DNA of 51,518 bases from Microcaldota archaeon. GTDB lineage: Archaea; Micrarchaeota; Micrarchaeia; Micrarchaeales; CABMGC01. A program made the translations under genes and the position numbers. Positions 8,740 through 19,451 of this stretch are shown piece after piece. The notes beneath the pieces are model-generated. The model was not told the origin of the DNA. It saw only the letters and a list, made by a program, of their open reading frames with translations, and searched no databases. The DNA lies in the NCBI GenBank assembly GCA_021789155.1, contig JAJYJW010000003.1, forward strand, positions 1-51,518, in the 5' to 3' direction. The first letter of the stretch is position 1. The number at the start of each line of letters is the position of its first letter.

Positions 8740-9449
8740 AGGATTATCTCTATCCTCTTGTTATGCGTGCCCTTGCTGAGATAGTTGCTAAGGACCATCT
8801 TGCCAACCTCCTTCGTGTTCTTGACGTGCGTTCCGCCGTCAGTCTGTATGTCAAGCCCCACTATCTCGATTGTGCGCACCTCGGGAACGGATTTTATTAT
8901 TGCCAATCCCGTTTCCGCGCGGACCAGTTCGGGATTAGCCAAGGCTTCCTCCCTGCTTATTATCCTAGCGACAACTTCGTGACCCTCAGCAAGAACCTTG
9001 TTGGTGGCTTCAACAAGTTCTGCCATTTTCTCCCTTGTTGCACCATCTATATCAAGGTCTATCCTTGCCCTTTCGTCATAAATCTGATTGCCGGTTATTT
9101 TTCCTATCCTGTAAATTTTTTCCATAACTCCGTCAAGCGTATGCAAAGCTGTGTGCAAGCGCATGTGGCTGTATCTCTTATCCCAGTCTATTGTACCTTC
9201 GACCGAATCGTTGATCTCCGCAGGAATGTGTTCCTCTAGAGCATGAACTATGTCGTTGCCCTTTTTTGAAACTGAAACTACTTTGTACTCTTTCCCTTTG
9301 AATGATATAATTCCAGTGTCGCATGGCTGCCCGCCCCCTGTTGGATAGAATGCGGTTTTATCGAGTATGAGATTATTGCCGTCGTTGTTTACTATACTTG
9401 CGGTGAACTGCTTAAGGTACTGGTCTTCCCAGAATAATTTCTGCGTCAT
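8733..9449 (-). CDS. alaX: alanyl-tRNA editing protein (AlaX)
   Basis: LHTALHTLDGVM zinc/editing motif, DGGTHVKNTKEVG; ATG at 9449 preferred over upstream GTG. Confidence 0.9.
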   Translation of the reverse strand: MTQKLFWEDQYLKQFTASIVNNDGNNLILDKTAFYPTGGGQPCDTGIISFKGKEYKVVSVSKKGNDIVHALEEHIPAEINDSVEGTIDWDKRYSHMRLHTALHTLDGVMEKIYRIGKITGNQIYDERARIDLDIDGATREKMAELVEATNKVLAEGHEVVARIISREEALANPELVRAETGLAIIKSVPEVRTIEIVGLDIQTDGGTHVKNTKEVGKMVLSNYLSKGTHNKRIEIILE

Positions 9450-9498
9450 GATAATCGTCACCTATAAATATTTATTAGCCATTTATATATGCGCCGCT

Positions 9499-9571
9499 AG
9501 CCCCGTCGTCTAGTGGCCAAGGACCACGGGCTTTGGACCCGTGTACACCGGTTCGAATCCGGTCGGGGCTA
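9499..9571 (+). tRNA. tRNA-Gln (anticodon UUG)
   Basis: AGCCCCG/CGGGGCT acceptor, ACGGG-CTTTGGA-CCCGT anticodon arm, ACCGG-TTCGAAT-CCGGT T-arm. Confidence 0.96.
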
Positions 9572-9640
9572 TACAATGTTTTCTAATCTTATACATCAAT
9601 TTTATATACTCGGACTTGCCAAGAATTTGATAGTGTATAA

Positions 9641-11041
9641 ATGCAGGGAAAAAGACCAATAATGTTGTACAACACGCTTAAGCGCGAAAAGGAGGAATTC
9701 ATTCCGATACGTGCCGGAGAGGTTGGTTTGTACACCTGCGGTCCAACTGTTTACAACTACGCACACATTGGGAATTTGAGAACCTACATATTCGAAGACG
9801 TTCTGAGAAGGGTGCTAGAATACAACGGCCTTCACGTTAAGCACGTGATGAACGTTACCGACGTTGGCCATCTTACCTCCGATGCAGACGAAGGCGCGGA
9901 CAAGATGGAGAAAAGCGCGAAGAAGGAGGGCAAAGACGTATGGACAATAGCAAAGCATTATACTGAAGCTTTCTTCAACGACTGCGCTAGGTTGAACATC
10001 CAATCCCCTGGTGTGACCTGCAAAGCAACAGACCACATTCCAGAGCAGATAAAGCTAGTGCAGGATCTGGAGAAAAAAGGATATACTTACAGAACTTCAG
10101 ACGGGATCTACTTTGATAGCACGAAGTTTGAGCGCTATAATGAACTCGGAAGATTGGATCCGAAAGGGTTGAGCGCAGGCATACGAGTTGAAATGGGCGA
10201 AAAGAAGAGCCCTACAGATTTCGCGTTATGGAAATTCAGCCCTAAAGACGAGCAACGCCAGATGGAATGGGACAGCCCGTGGGGCAAAGGATTCCCTGGT
10301 TGGCATATCGAATGCTCCGCAATGTCGATGAAATATCTAGGCAATCATTTTGATATTCATACCGGAGGCATAGACCACATACCCGTTCATCACACAAATG
10401 AAATAGCGCAGAGCGAAGCCGCAACCGGGGAAAAATTCGCCAACTTCTGGTTGCATGGCAATTTCCTGGTTGTAGAAAACGACAAGATGTCGAAGTCATC
10501 CGGAGAATTCCTCACTTTGGAAAGGGTAATATCAAAAGGATTCGAACCTTTAGATTACAGGTATTTCTGTCTCACCACCCACTATAGGAAGAACCTGAAC
10601 TTCAGCTGGGAGAACCTCAATGCCGCAAAAGAAGCGTTGCAAAAGCTTCGCGAGGAAATACTCGAAATCAAAAAGTCGGATTACAAGGGAACCAAGAGCA
10701 CCGAAACGTACGATGAAGAATTCCTAGATAAGATAAACGATGACTTGAACACGCCTCTGGCATTGGCTGTGCTTTACAAGTTATTGAAGGACAAAGACGT
10801 TGGGGCGAAGGAGAAATACGCAGCGATAATCGACTACGACCGCATATTCGGACTCAAGCTTGCAGAAGTGAAGGAAGCGAAGGTGCCGGAAGAAGTGGTA
10901 AAACTTGCCGAAGAACGCGAAATTGCGAGGAAGAAAAGCGATTGGAAAAAAGCTGATGAACTCAGAGCGAAGATAGCAGCACACGGCTTTAACGTGCAAG
11001 ATACCGAGAATGGATACAGGATAGACCCGAAACCAGAATAA
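9641..11041 (+). CDS. cysS: cysteinyl-tRNA synthetase
   Basis: [42 protein letters not shown]. Confidence 0.97.
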   Translation: MQGKRPIMLYNTLKREKEEFIPIRAGEVGLYTCGPTVYNYAHIGNLRTYIFEDVLRRVLEYNGLHVKHVMNVTDVGHLTSDADEGADKMEKSAKKEGKDVWTIAKHYTEAFFNDCARLNIQSPGVTCKATDHIPEQIKLVQDLEKKGYTYRTSDGIYFDSTKFERYNELGRLDPKGLSAGIRVEMGEKKSPTDFALWKFSPKDEQRQMEWDSPWGKGFPGWHIECSAMSMKYLGNHFDIHTGGIDHIPVHHTNEIAQSEAATGEKFANFWLHGNFLVVENDKMSKSSGEFLTLERVISKGFEPLDYRYFCLTTHYRKNLNFSWENLNAAKEALQKLREEILEIKKSDYKGTKSTETYDEEFLDKINDDLNTPLALAVLYKLLKDKDVGAKEKYAAIIDYDRIFGLKLAEVKEAKVPEEVVKLAEEREIARKKSDWKKADELRAKIAAHGFNVQDTENGYRIDPKPE

Positions 11042-11070
11042 TCCATACTTTTAAATGATATAATGCTCCA

Positions 11071-11946
11071 GTGATATGCGTGGAGTGGTACTATCTTGCT
11101 GCAATATCCGCGATCGCCCTGGGAGCTTCCACAATAATGGAAAAGCTCATGCTCAAGGACGAACACGCAACCGTATATAGCACGATATACACGATAATGA
11201 CTGCAGTGATATGCTTATTCCTAATCCCATTCTCCGATTTTTCCATGAGTTTGCAGAGCTTTCTCGCGATTGCGATTGCTGCTGTTCTGACTGCATTTTC
11301 CTATCTCATGGGCGCGAGACTTTTCAGGCATAATGATATATCAATGGTTTCCCCGGTATCTATAGGATTGCCGACTGTTTTCGTGGTCCTGCTCGCATTC
11401 GTATTCCTATCGGAGAAATTGACCCTTCTCCAATATGCTGCAGTAATAGGCATTTTCTTGTCGCTTATTTCTCTTCTGCTAACAAGAGACAGCAAACTGC
11501 CCTCTTTAAGGAGCAGCATAAAGGACCCATATATATTAGGCTCTCTGCTGTTTTCGATCGCAACCGCATGTGGTGCGATAATAGCAAAATATGTCCTTTC
11601 GTACGTAAGTGCGGTTACGTATTTCGTGGCTGCGCAGGAGTTAAGAGCGATAATCATGCTAGCCGTAATTGCAGCAAGGAAGGATGGAATAAGCAGCGCT
11701 TATGAAAGGGCAATGCGTGATTTTGTTCCGTTGGCTGCTATTGCCGCAATATCCTTCGTAAGCGGGATAACGTTCATACTTGCAATGGCCTCCGCGGAAG
11801 TCAGCTTGGTGCAGCCGTTGAGAAGCGTCATCTCGGTCATAATGACGGTGGTTATTGGCGGGGAAGTATTCAAGGAGAAGGGAGTATCGAAAAGACTGGC
11901 CATAGGCATACTCATGGCGGTATTCGCGTTCATACTAATATCCTGA
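11071..11946 (+). CDS. EamA/DMT-type transporter
   Basis: About 10 hydrophobic segments with internal repeat; VSPVSIGLPTVFVVLLAFVFLSEKLTLLQYAAVIGIF and QPLRSVISVIMTVVIGGEVFKEKG. Confidence 0.83.
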   Translation: MICVEWYYLAAISAIALGASTIMEKLMLKDEHATVYSTIYTIMTAVICLFLIPFSDFSMSLQSFLAIAIAAVLTAFSYLMGARLFRHNDISMVSPVSIGLPTVFVVLLAFVFLSEKLTLLQYAAVIGIFLSLISLLLTRDSKLPSLRSSIKDPYILGSLLFSIATACGAIIAKYVLSYVSAVTYFVAAQELRAIIMLAVIAARKDGISSAYERAMRDFVPLAAIAAISFVSGITFILAMASAEVSLVQPLRSVISVIMTVVIGGEVFKEKGVSKRLAIGILMAVFAFILIS

Positions 11947-11959
11947 ATTATCCAGGATA
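11939..11959. terminator. hairpin overlapping stop codon
   Basis: TATCCTG-AATTATC-CAGGATA, perfect 7-bp stem including the TGA of the upstream gene. Confidence 0.45.
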
Positions 11960-12004
11960 CGGTGAAACTCGTCCTTTTTTATACTTTACCGAGAAAATGG
12001 ATAC

Positions 12005-12211
12005 GTGATACTTATGTTGTGCGAAAGATGTAGCAATAGCATACACAAATATAACATGTGCAACTCATGCAACAGGAAGATATGCATAAACTGCGTGAAG
12101 AGTTCCAGAAGAATGGACAAGAGGACAAGAATCGTCATATGCAAGGATTGCTGGAGCAAGATGCCAGCAAGGCAGAAGTTCAAGAGCGCGAGCTCTAGAA
12201 TTCAACAGTAG
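12005..12211 (+). CDS. small multi-cysteine zinc-binding protein
   Basis: CERCSNSIHKYNMCNSCNRKICINCVKSS...CKDCW: repeated CxxC pairs. Confidence 0.78.
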   Translation: MILMLCERCSNSIHKYNMCNSCNRKICINCVKSSRRMDKRTRIVICKDCWSKMPARQKFKSASSRIQQ

Positions 12212-12225
12212 CATTTAAGCTACTG
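12206..12225. terminator. hairpin containing both stop codons of a convergent pair
   Basis: CAGTAGC-ATTTAA-GCTACTG, perfect 7-bp stem. Confidence 0.5.
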
Positions 12226-15200
12226 CTTCTCCTTCTTTACCTCTATCCTTACCTTGTCTCCTTCTATGTCGAAAGTCTTCATTTCATTGCTTTCAGTGCA
12301 TTCCATAGAAACCGCGTTCAGGTCACGCATCACTTCCTTCTTGTTCTTCGATACGAATGCTGTTAGCTCTTCGCCAGCGAGATAGTTGATTGCAACTTTG
12401 TCTATTTTCTTCAGCTGCATGTCCTTTCTTATCATCTGCACCCTTCTCTCGAATTCCCTGACAAGTCCCTCGCCTTTCAGCTCATCGTTCATCGTCTTGT
12501 CTACGCTCGCTTTGCCATACCTGAAAACAACAGCATCGCTTGCCTCTATCTTGTGAACTGTGTTAAAGTGCTCTGCGGTGATATCGAAAACCCCTTTATC
12601 AGTATGCAACGAATAGCTACCGTGTTCCTCTATCGACTTGCGCAATTCATGAGGATTCGCTTTCTTGAGCTCCGCAGCAACCATCGATGCATCTGCCTTG
12701 AACGAAGGTCCCAGATTCTGGAAGTTTGGCTTTATCTCCTCATCCATGTTGCTTACTTTTTCTATATTCAGTTTCTTTACGTTTGTATAGTCCTCTATTA
12801 TCGGAGTTAACTTCTGAAGCGAATTTATTACTGAATCATCATTCACTTCCAGCTTTGCGGACAAAGCCGGCCATCTTAGTTTCATCCCTGCCTTCTCCCT
12901 GCTGTTCAATATAGCAGTTATGGCAGAATTCGCGATCTCGAACTCCTGCTCCATGTCCTTGTTTATGAGCTGGGATCTTGATTTCGGCCAATTCTCAAGG
13001 AATATGCTATCTTTTGCATTGGCATACGTTGTCTTGTATATGTGTTCTATGCTTAAAGGCATGAACGGAGAAAGTAATATCAGAAGATCATGCAACACGT
13101 AATTGAGAACGTCGATCGTAGCTTTCGCAGTCTTGTTGCTCGAATCCGCCATCTTTTTCTTCGCCATTTTCAGGTAGAATCTGCTGAGATCGTTTACGGT
13201 GAAGTTCAGGAGTTCGTTTACTGCATTGTTTACCTCATAGTTGTTGAGGAACAACGTAACGTCTGCGATTACGCTGTTAAGCCTGGAGAGTATCCATGAG
13301 TTGTATGCATCCATGTCAATGGAATCACGTGGAATCTTTACTTTTTTGGGCACGTATTTTGCTGCAGCGGAATACTCGGTTAACAGGTTAGCTATATTGT
13401 GTATAAGAATCAAATCCGCTTCCATGTCTTCTATTTCAGAATGCGCGAGCTTCAGGTTTTCATGAACTACATGCGAAAGCGTGAATAACCTTATCGCGTC
13501 TACCGAATACTTGCCCAGAAGCTCGTGTCCGGAAACGTAGTTGCCCTTGCTTTTGTGCATCGCTTCCCCTTTGGAATCGACTACCCATCCCTGCATCTGT
13601 ATGGTTTTGAATGCGGGTTTGTTGTAAACGGCTACGCTGGTCTTCATCAAAGTCGCGAACCATCCGCGTATCTGGTCCGGCCCTTCGGTTATGTATGCGT
13701 TAGGAAATGCGTCTTTGAAGTTTTCTTCGGAAAAGCCAGCAGTATGCGCAACTCCAGAATCATACCAAACGTCGAATACGTCAGGAACCCTATGCATGTC
13801 TGCAGAGCATTTACTGCATTTGAATACTATGCCGTCTATTGCGGGCCTGTGAAGCGTGCTCGCGTTGAATGGCATGTTGGTGTTGGATCTCGCTTTCAAT
13901 TCATCGTATGAGCCTATGACTTCTATGTTGCTGCATGAACTGCATTCCCATATCGGTATGGGTATATCCCAGTACCTCTGCCTGCTTATTACCCAATCCG
14001 GGGCGTTGTCTATGCTTTCTACGAACCACTGCTTCAATTCGCTAGGATGCCATTCTACCTTTTCGCATTGTTTCTTTATCTTATCCTTGAGCTTGGCCAT
14101 GTTTATGAACCACTGCTTTGTTGGCATGAAAACCAGCTTGTCATGGCATCTCCAGCAATGAGGATAGCTGTGGGTTATGTTTGTCTTACCAAGCATAGCC
14201 CCATTCTCCTCAAGCGCTACTTCTATGCGCCTGTTTGCATCGTGTATGAGGCTTATTCCAGCGTATTCGCCTGCATCTGCGTTGTACTTTCCATTTGTGT
14301 CTACTATTGAAAGCAACGGTATCTTCTCTTTTGTTGCAAGCTGGAAGTCTTCCGGACCGCATGCTGGCGCAATGTGCACCAGTCCTGTGCCATCGCTCAT
14401 CGTGACAAGCTCTTCCGAGAATACGACTCTGTGTTCTTTTCTCATCGCCTTTTGCTTTGGAAGGAATTCCTCAAGAGGATTCACGTAAAGTATTCCCTCA
14501 AGTTCGGAACCGAAGAACTCGCCAGTTACCGTAGGAGATAGCTTGAGCAATTGCGATAACGCATCGAGTCTCTGCTTTGCAAGGATGTATTCTTTGCCTT
14601 CTATGTCAACCCTTACGTATCTCTCCTTTGGATTAGCGGCAACTGCCATGTTCGCAGGAATTGTCCATGGGGTAGTGGTCCATATCAGAAGATGAGAGTC
14701 TTTGCCCAATTCTATTCTTGGCTTTGACAGCTCATTGTTGATCTTGAATGCGATGAATACAGAAGGATCGGTATCCGTTTCCTCTTCTACTTCTGGACCT
14801 TTTGCCAATACCGTTTCGCAGTGAATGCAGTAGGGCATCACTTGCGTACCTCTGTATACGAGACCTTTGTCGTATATTGCCTTGAATATGCCTATGCTCT
14901 TGTTCATGTATTCCGCTGTAGCAGGTATGTACGGATTATCGAAATCTAGCCAAACTCCATAATCGCGCGCTACAGAAATCTCATCTGCTACGTTTTCCTT
15001 GTACAATTCAATGCATTTGTCAATGAAGTTCTTCACCCCGATTTTTGTTTCGATTTCCTTCTTCGATGCTATCCCAAGTTTTTTCTCGACCTTGTTCTCT
15101 ATCGGCAAACCGTGTACATCGAACCCGGATCTGTCGAGAACTGAAAATCCCTGCAATCGCTTATATCTCAGTATTGCATCCTTTCTGACATAACCTCTAA

Positions 15201-15360
15201 TATGGCCCAAATGAAGCTCTCCGCTTGCATATGGTGGACCTTCCATGAACACGAATCTCTTTTTCCCCTTTCTACTTTCGTTTATCCTTATGCGCGTATT
15301 GTTACCTTCCCACTCTTTCAATACAGATTTTTCCAGATCAAGCAGGTCTTGTTTTTGCAT
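12220..15360 (-). CDS. ileS: isoleucyl-tRNA synthetase
   Basis: PPYASGELHLGHIRGYVRKD, WVISRQRYWDIPIPIW, GEAMHKSKGNYVSGHELL. Confidence 0.97.
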   Translation of the reverse strand: MQKQDLLDLEKSVLKEWEGNNTRIRINESRKGKKRFVFMEGPPYASGELHLGHIRGYVRKDAILRYKRLQGFSVLDRSGFDVHGLPIENKVEKKLGIASKKEIETKIGVKNFIDKCIELYKENVADEISVARDYGVWLDFDNPYIPATAEYMNKSIGIFKAIYDKGLVYRGTQVMPYCIHCETVLAKGPEVEEETDTDPSVFIAFKINNELSKPRIELGKDSHLLIWTTTPWTIPANMAVAANPKERYVRVDIEGKEYILAKQRLDALSQLLKLSPTVTGEFFGSELEGILYVNPLEEFLPKQKAMRKEHRVVFSEELVTMSDGTGLVHIAPACGPEDFQLATKEKIPLLSIVDTNGKYNADAGEYAGISLIHDANRRIEVALEENGAMLGKTNITHSYPHCWRCHDKLVFMPTKQWFINMAKLKDKIKKQCEKVEWHPSELKQWFVESIDNAPDWVISRQRYWDIPIPIWECSSCSNIEVIGSYDELKARSNTNMPFNASTLHRPAIDGIVFKCSKCSADMHRVPDVFDVWYDSGVAHTAGFSEENFKDAFPNAYITEGPDQIRGWFATLMKTSVAVYNKPAFKTIQMQGWVVDSKGEAMHKSKGNYVSGHELLGKYSVDAIRLFTLSHVVHENLKLAHSEIEDMEADLILIHNIANLLTEYSAAAKYVPKKVKIPRDSIDMDAYNSWILSRLNSVIADVTLFLNNYEVNNAVNELLNFTVNDLSRFYLKMAKKKMADSSNKTAKATIDVLNYVLHDLLILLSPFMPLSIEHIYKTTYANAKDSIFLENWPKSRSQLINKDMEQEFEIANSAITAILNSREKAGMKLRWPALSAKLEVNDDSVINSLQKLTPIIEDYTNVKKLNIEKVSNMDEEIKPNFQNLGPSFKADASMVAAELKKANPHELRKSIEEHGSYSLHTDKGVFDITAEHFNTVHKIEASDAVVFRYGKASVDKTMNDELKGEGLVREFERRVQMIRKDMQLKKIDKVAINYLAGEELTAFVSKNKKEVMRDLNAVSMECTESNEMKTFDIEGDKVRIEVKKEKQ

Positions 15361-15458
15361 TAATTGCGCCCCTTAGCAGAACAAGTGGTTTTTCCTCTTA
15401 ATTCTTATAAAGGTATTGTGTTTACAATTTCATGCGGGATTCGCGTTTACAAAAAATC

Positions 15459-15464
15459 TTTAAA
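15459..15464 (+). promoter_or_regulatory. candidate TATA box for the gene at 15494
   Basis: TTTAAA about 32 nt upstream of ATG. Confidence 0.35.
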
Positions 15465-15493
15465 CTTTAACTGTAGCAATCTCTTGTGATTGC

Positions 15494-18409
15494 ATGGGTA
15501 TTGAAAGGACTTTGGGATATATGCTATTCGTAATGCTTATATTGCCTTCTGCTTATTCTGCCGCTACGGTGACAGTATCCTGCGCTTCCTTTACCGTAGG
15601 TTCATCTACTAGTTGCACCGCGAATGCGAACGGAGGCATTCCTGGAGGCACATTCACATTTACAACGTCTGCACCTACTGGAACTTTCATAGGTTCACCA
15701 TGCACCGCTGCCATGACCTCATGCTCTGTTACTTATAGCGACACTTCTGCTGGAACCCCAACAATCACAGCTACATACTCGAAAAACGCGGGCATTTCGG
15801 GCAACACGATTGTAAGCGTCAACAAAGCCACTCCATCGGTAAGCGTTTCTTGTAGCTCATTCAATGCGGGCACATCTACGAGTTGTAGAGCAAATATAGT
15901 ATCAGGGTTTAACCCAACAGGGACGGTATCGTTCAGCACGTCGAGCTCTACAGGTTCTTTTTCTGGAACACCGTGCACGCTGAGTCTAGAATCATGTAGC
16001 GTTACTTATAGCGACACTTCTGCTGGAACCCCAACAATCACAGCTACATACTCCGGAGATGGTAATAACGTAGGAAGTTCTGGAAGCGGAAGCGTTACGG
16101 TTAATCCGAGTGGCGCTACGGTTAGTGTTTCTTGCGTAACGTTCATTGCCGGATCTTCTGGAAGCTGCACTGCTTTGGTTATAGGAAATTCCCCTACTGG
16201 CACCGTATCATTTAGCACGTCGAGTTCTACCGGATCATTCTCAAGCGCTACATGTACGTTGAGTTCAGGATCATGTTCTACCACTTACAGCGACACTTCT
16301 GCTGGAACCCCAACAATCACAGCTACATACTCCGGAGATGGCAACAATTCTGGAGGTTTGGCCACCACGCTAGCAAGTGTGACGTCGATTACGCAAGGAT
16401 CTTCGCAGACCACCCAAAACCAGCAGCCCTGCGGGTTCAAGATAGATTTTACATCGCCATATTCAGTATTCGTGAACACGTCTAAAGCAAGCTTCAATTT
16501 CACGGTGCAAAAGCTCTCGCCATACTGCAGCATAATTGGAGCGCAGGGCACACTCATGATATCACAAGAAAGCTCTCCTGGCCTCTCGAAATACATGTAC
16601 AACTTCTCCATAGGTCAGATAAGCACCATTCCCGAAACAATGACCATTGACATAAATGCTTCGAATGTGCCTTACGGAGAAGACCTCGCGACGCTCTCAT
16701 TCAAAACAGGCGCCGGAGCATATAACTATACTCAAATGCATTTCCTGCTCATAGGGCCTGCAGAGGTTTTCATTGACAACATAAGCGCCGATCCTAGCAC
16801 CTTGAACCTTGGAGAGCCTATAAATTTGGTTAGCGATTTTACCAACAAGGGTTTCTTCAACGCAATCAATCTCACGGAGAATGTTCGCGTTACGTTCCCA
16901 GACTTCACAACGTACACGTTTAGCATACCTCTTGAAAAATTGCACGCGTTCCAGCGCAAGACCTTCTCTTTCGACCTTGGCAGAGTCACCACAAAACCTG
17001 GAAATTACACCATTCAGGAAAACGTGACTTACACCGGAAATTACACTTTCAATAACAACTTATATTCATTCCCAGAACTGATAACGAATACGGTAACATG
17101 CACATACCATGTCAATGACAGCAGGGCAATTAAGTATTCGGTGACTCCGATAACCGCCAGTACGCCGATCTTAGAAGCCGGCCCGTTGAAGCTCGTGAAT
17201 ACTCCTTTCCTTACTCAAGCATACATTGAAAAGGGCAGCGAATCTGTAAGCCTTGGGTTATCGAATTCGGACGGATATCCGATAATAATAAATCTGACCA
17301 CTCCGACTCTACAGTTCGGAACATTGAATAGTTCTGCAGATTCCCTGCACCTATATCAGAACCATACCGAATTTGTAAGTTTCACCTTCACTCCTTTTCT
17401 TAACGCAACCCCAGGGTTGTATCAAGTTCCAATAAACGCTACAGTCAAATCGGATTCCGGGAACTTAAGCCTGAATACCAACATTTATCTGCTTATAGAC
17501 CTCAAGCACGCGGCGAATTCGCTATCAGTATCTAAAAACATAGTAATACCTGGAGACGGTTCTGAGGCAAAAGTAGTGCTCAGCGTATTCAATCCCTCCA
17601 ATTTATCTGTGCATTACATAACACTAACCCAGCAGATCAACTCATCAATAACTGAATCATCAAACAGCATAGTAGCAGAACATGGAGATATAACAAAAAT
17701 TCCGAATGCTTATCTAATAAATTGGAGCATAACCTCTATCAACAAAGGCAAAAACTCCACGTACGTGGTTAACATTTACAACATATCTAACCATGGCAAT
17801 CTTCTCTATCTGCTCAACGATAAAATAGGTATGGCGTCTTCCATATCCGGAAATACGGTCAACATTTCAATAGTAAACGTAACCACCCCAGAATTCGCTT
17901 ATGTAAACTCTTCAGCATACGTATCTTTGGCTGCAATATACTCTGGAGATGCTAGAGCGAAGATAGGCTTCGGGCTTGTTGGACCTTCTGGAGTAAGCAT
18001 CGTAAATCCTTATCAGGAATTTTATGCTGCACCTGATTCAATACTGCTCCCCAAGTTTACCGTAAACTCCACATCGCTTGTTGGAGTTCAATCATTTAAG
18101 TTGTACGTTACTGGACCTTTTGAACCCATAACAAAGGAGATATCGATAAACTTCACTGCTCAACCAACTTTAATTGAAGAACTTGAGAACGCATTGAAAA
18201 ATCCATCAGTAATCATATTTGTTGAGCTTGCGTTAGCTGCATTATCCGTTTTGATAATCAAGGCATACTCGATTATGAAACGTGGTGCAGATATAAATAA
18301 ACCTAGCAGAAGGGAAGAACTCGCTAGACTTGAGGGAAGAATGGTGTCTAGGATTGAAAGACTCGAACAAAGGATACGCTCATTAAGAAGAACCAAAGGC
18401 AAAAAATGA
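15494..18409 (+). CDS. large secreted/surface protein with three N-terminal Ig-like repeats and C-terminal TM anchor
   Basis: Signal peptide; repeats ending in SVTYSDTSAGTPTITATYS; C-terminal hydrophobic helix then basic tail. Confidence 0.88.
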   Translation: MGIERTLGYMLFVMLILPSAYSAATVTVSCASFTVGSSTSCTANANGGIPGGTFTFTTSAPTGTFIGSPCTAAMTSCSVTYSDTSAGTPTITATYSKNAGISGNTIVSVNKATPSVSVSCSSFNAGTSTSCRANIVSGFNPTGTVSFSTSSSTGSFSGTPCTLSLESCSVTYSDTSAGTPTITATYSGDGNNVGSSGSGSVTVNPSGATVSVSCVTFIAGSSGSCTALVIGNSPTGTVSFSTSSSTGSFSSATCTLSSGSCSTTYSDTSAGTPTITATYSGDGNNSGGLATTLASVTSITQGSSQTTQNQQPCGFKIDFTSPYSVFVNTSKASFNFTVQKLSPYCSIIGAQGTLMISQESSPGLSKYMYNFSIGQISTIPETMTIDINASNVPYGEDLATLSFKTGAGAYNYTQMHFLLIGPAEVFIDNISADPSTLNLGEPINLVSDFTNKGFFNAINLTENVRVTFPDFTTYTFSIPLEKLHAFQRKTFSFDLGRVTTKPGNYTIQENVTYTGNYTFNNNLYSFPELITNTVTCTYHVNDSRAIKYSVTPITASTPILEAGPLKLVNTPFLTQAYIEKGSESVSLGLSNSDGYPIIINLTTPTLQFGTLNSSADSLHLYQNHTEFVSFTFTPFLNATPGLYQVPINATVKSDSGNLSLNTNIYLLIDLKHAANSLSVSKNIVIPGDGSEAKVVLSVFNPSNLSVHYITLTQQINSSITESSNSIVAEHGDITKIPNAYLINWSITSINKGKNSTYVVNIYNISNHGNLLYLLNDKIGMASSISGNTVNISIVNVTTPEFAYVNSSAYVSLAAIYSGDARAKIGFGLVGPSGVSIVNPYQEFYAAPDSILLPKFTVNSTSLVGVQSFKLYVTGPFEPITKEISINFTAQPTLIEELENALKNPSVIIFVELALAALSVLIIKAYSIMKRGADINKPSRREELARLEGRMVSRIERLEQRIRSLRRTKGKK
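15737..15780 (+). repeat. 44-bp exact repeat, copy 1
   Basis: AGCGACACTTCTGCTGGAACCCCAACAATCACAGCTACATACTC, identical at 16010 and 16289. Confidence 0.92.
16010..16053 (+). repeat. 44-bp exact repeat, copy 2
   Basis: Identical to 15737-15780. Confidence 0.92.
16289..16332 (+). repeat. 44-bp exact repeat, copy 3
   Basis: Identical to 15737-15780. Confidence 0.92.
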
Positions 18410-18471
18410 GGCAAACGAGCATAAGAGCTGCAATCCGCAACGATTTTAAATTGTTGATGAGTTTAATCACC

Positions 18472-19392
18472 ATGCGAAGTTCAGGTAGGAATACGCGTAT
18501 CCAATCCGCGATGGAATACCTCATGACATACGGATGGGCGATTCTGATCATAACGGTTATTCTTGGGGCATTATTCCAGCTTGGCGTATTCAATACCAAT
18601 ACGGTAGTAGGCAGGGCAAAACCGGGATCGTGCGTTCTAGTGAGGCCTAACGGTCCAGGAACGCTGAAATATCTTAGCTTAAGCGGAATATGCAACAACG
18701 AGCCTCCGCAATACGTAGTCAGCATTGGAGGCTCGAGCGGAAGCTACATCAATCTCGGAACTAACGCTTACATGCAGATGATGGGCAATGTCACATTGAC
18801 AATCTGGGCAAGATCTACGCAATCGTTGACCGGAACCGGTTGTTCTGGAGGGGCAGCGCTGCTCTTCGGACAATGGATAACCGGGAGTCAAAACAACAAC
18901 GTCCTATTCTGGTCAGACACCTGCACGCAATATAGCCCTGAAATGCTAACGTATGGGGGTTACGTTGGTGCACCATTGAGCAACAAGTATGCAGACGGCA
19001 ACTGGCACATGATTACCGGCACTAAGCTCGTTGCCGGCGCAAGCGCAACAGTATGCTTCTACGTAGATGCAGTACAGATATTATGCAAAAGCGCGTCTAC
19101 AACGATACTCAATCCAACTGATGCATGGCAAATAGGCGCAGGCTCTGGCGGAATGTGGCAATACATCGGATTGGCGAGCAACGCACAGATGTACAATGCT
19201 TCGCTCACTCAGACTGAGATATCTTCCTTATACCATCAGGGAATAGGTGCTGACCCGATAAACACCGCGCATCTTGTTGGATGGTGGCCGCTCAATGGAG
19301 ACGCAAACGACTATTCGGGGAACAATTTCAATGGCGCTACGACCAAAGTATCTTTCACGAGCGGATGGACTGCAGGGTATACCAAACCGTAA
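18472..19392 (+). CDS. class III signal peptide protein with LamG/concanavalin-like domain
   Basis: IQSAMEYLMTYGWAILIITVILGALFQLG (archaeal class III/pilin-type signal), then LamG-like YINLGTNAYMQMMGNVTLTIWAR...HLVGWWPLNGDANDYSGNNFNGA. ORF extends upstream to 18406; ATG 18472 preferred because a TTTTAAAT element lies about 27 nt upstream. Confidence 0.8.
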   Translation: MRSSGRNTRIQSAMEYLMTYGWAILIITVILGALFQLGVFNTNTVVGRAKPGSCVLVRPNGPGTLKYLSLSGICNNEPPQYVVSIGGSSGSYINLGTNAYMQMMGNVTLTIWARSTQSLTGTGCSGGAALLFGQWITGSQNNNVLFWSDTCTQYSPEMLTYGGYVGAPLSNKYADGNWHMITGTKLVAGASATVCFYVDAVQILCKSASTTILNPTDAWQIGAGSGGMWQYIGLASNAQMYNASLTQTEISSLYHQGIGADPINTAHLVGWWPLNGDANDYSGNNFNGATTKVSFTSGWTAGYTKP

Positions 19393-19420
19393 GTGCGGCA
19401 AATTTCTTGCAGTAGATAAA

Positions 19421-19430
19421 CGTTATAAAC
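19421..19430 (+). promoter_or_regulatory. candidate TATA box for the gene at 19452
   Basis: CGTTATAAAC centred about 26 nt upstream of ATG. Confidence 0.5.
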
Positions 19431-19451
19431 CTTTTTTGTTCATATCAGAGC

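Noticed and set aside
13460-13663. Non-canonical KMSKS (AMHKS) in IleRS
   Set aside because: As I recall, MHKS-type variants occur in other archaeal IleRS, so not considered novel.
15733-16611. Three minus-strand ORFs with matching C-termini (PEYVAVIVGVPAEVSL)
   Set aside because: They mirror the tandem Ig-repeat DNA on the + strand; not independent genes.
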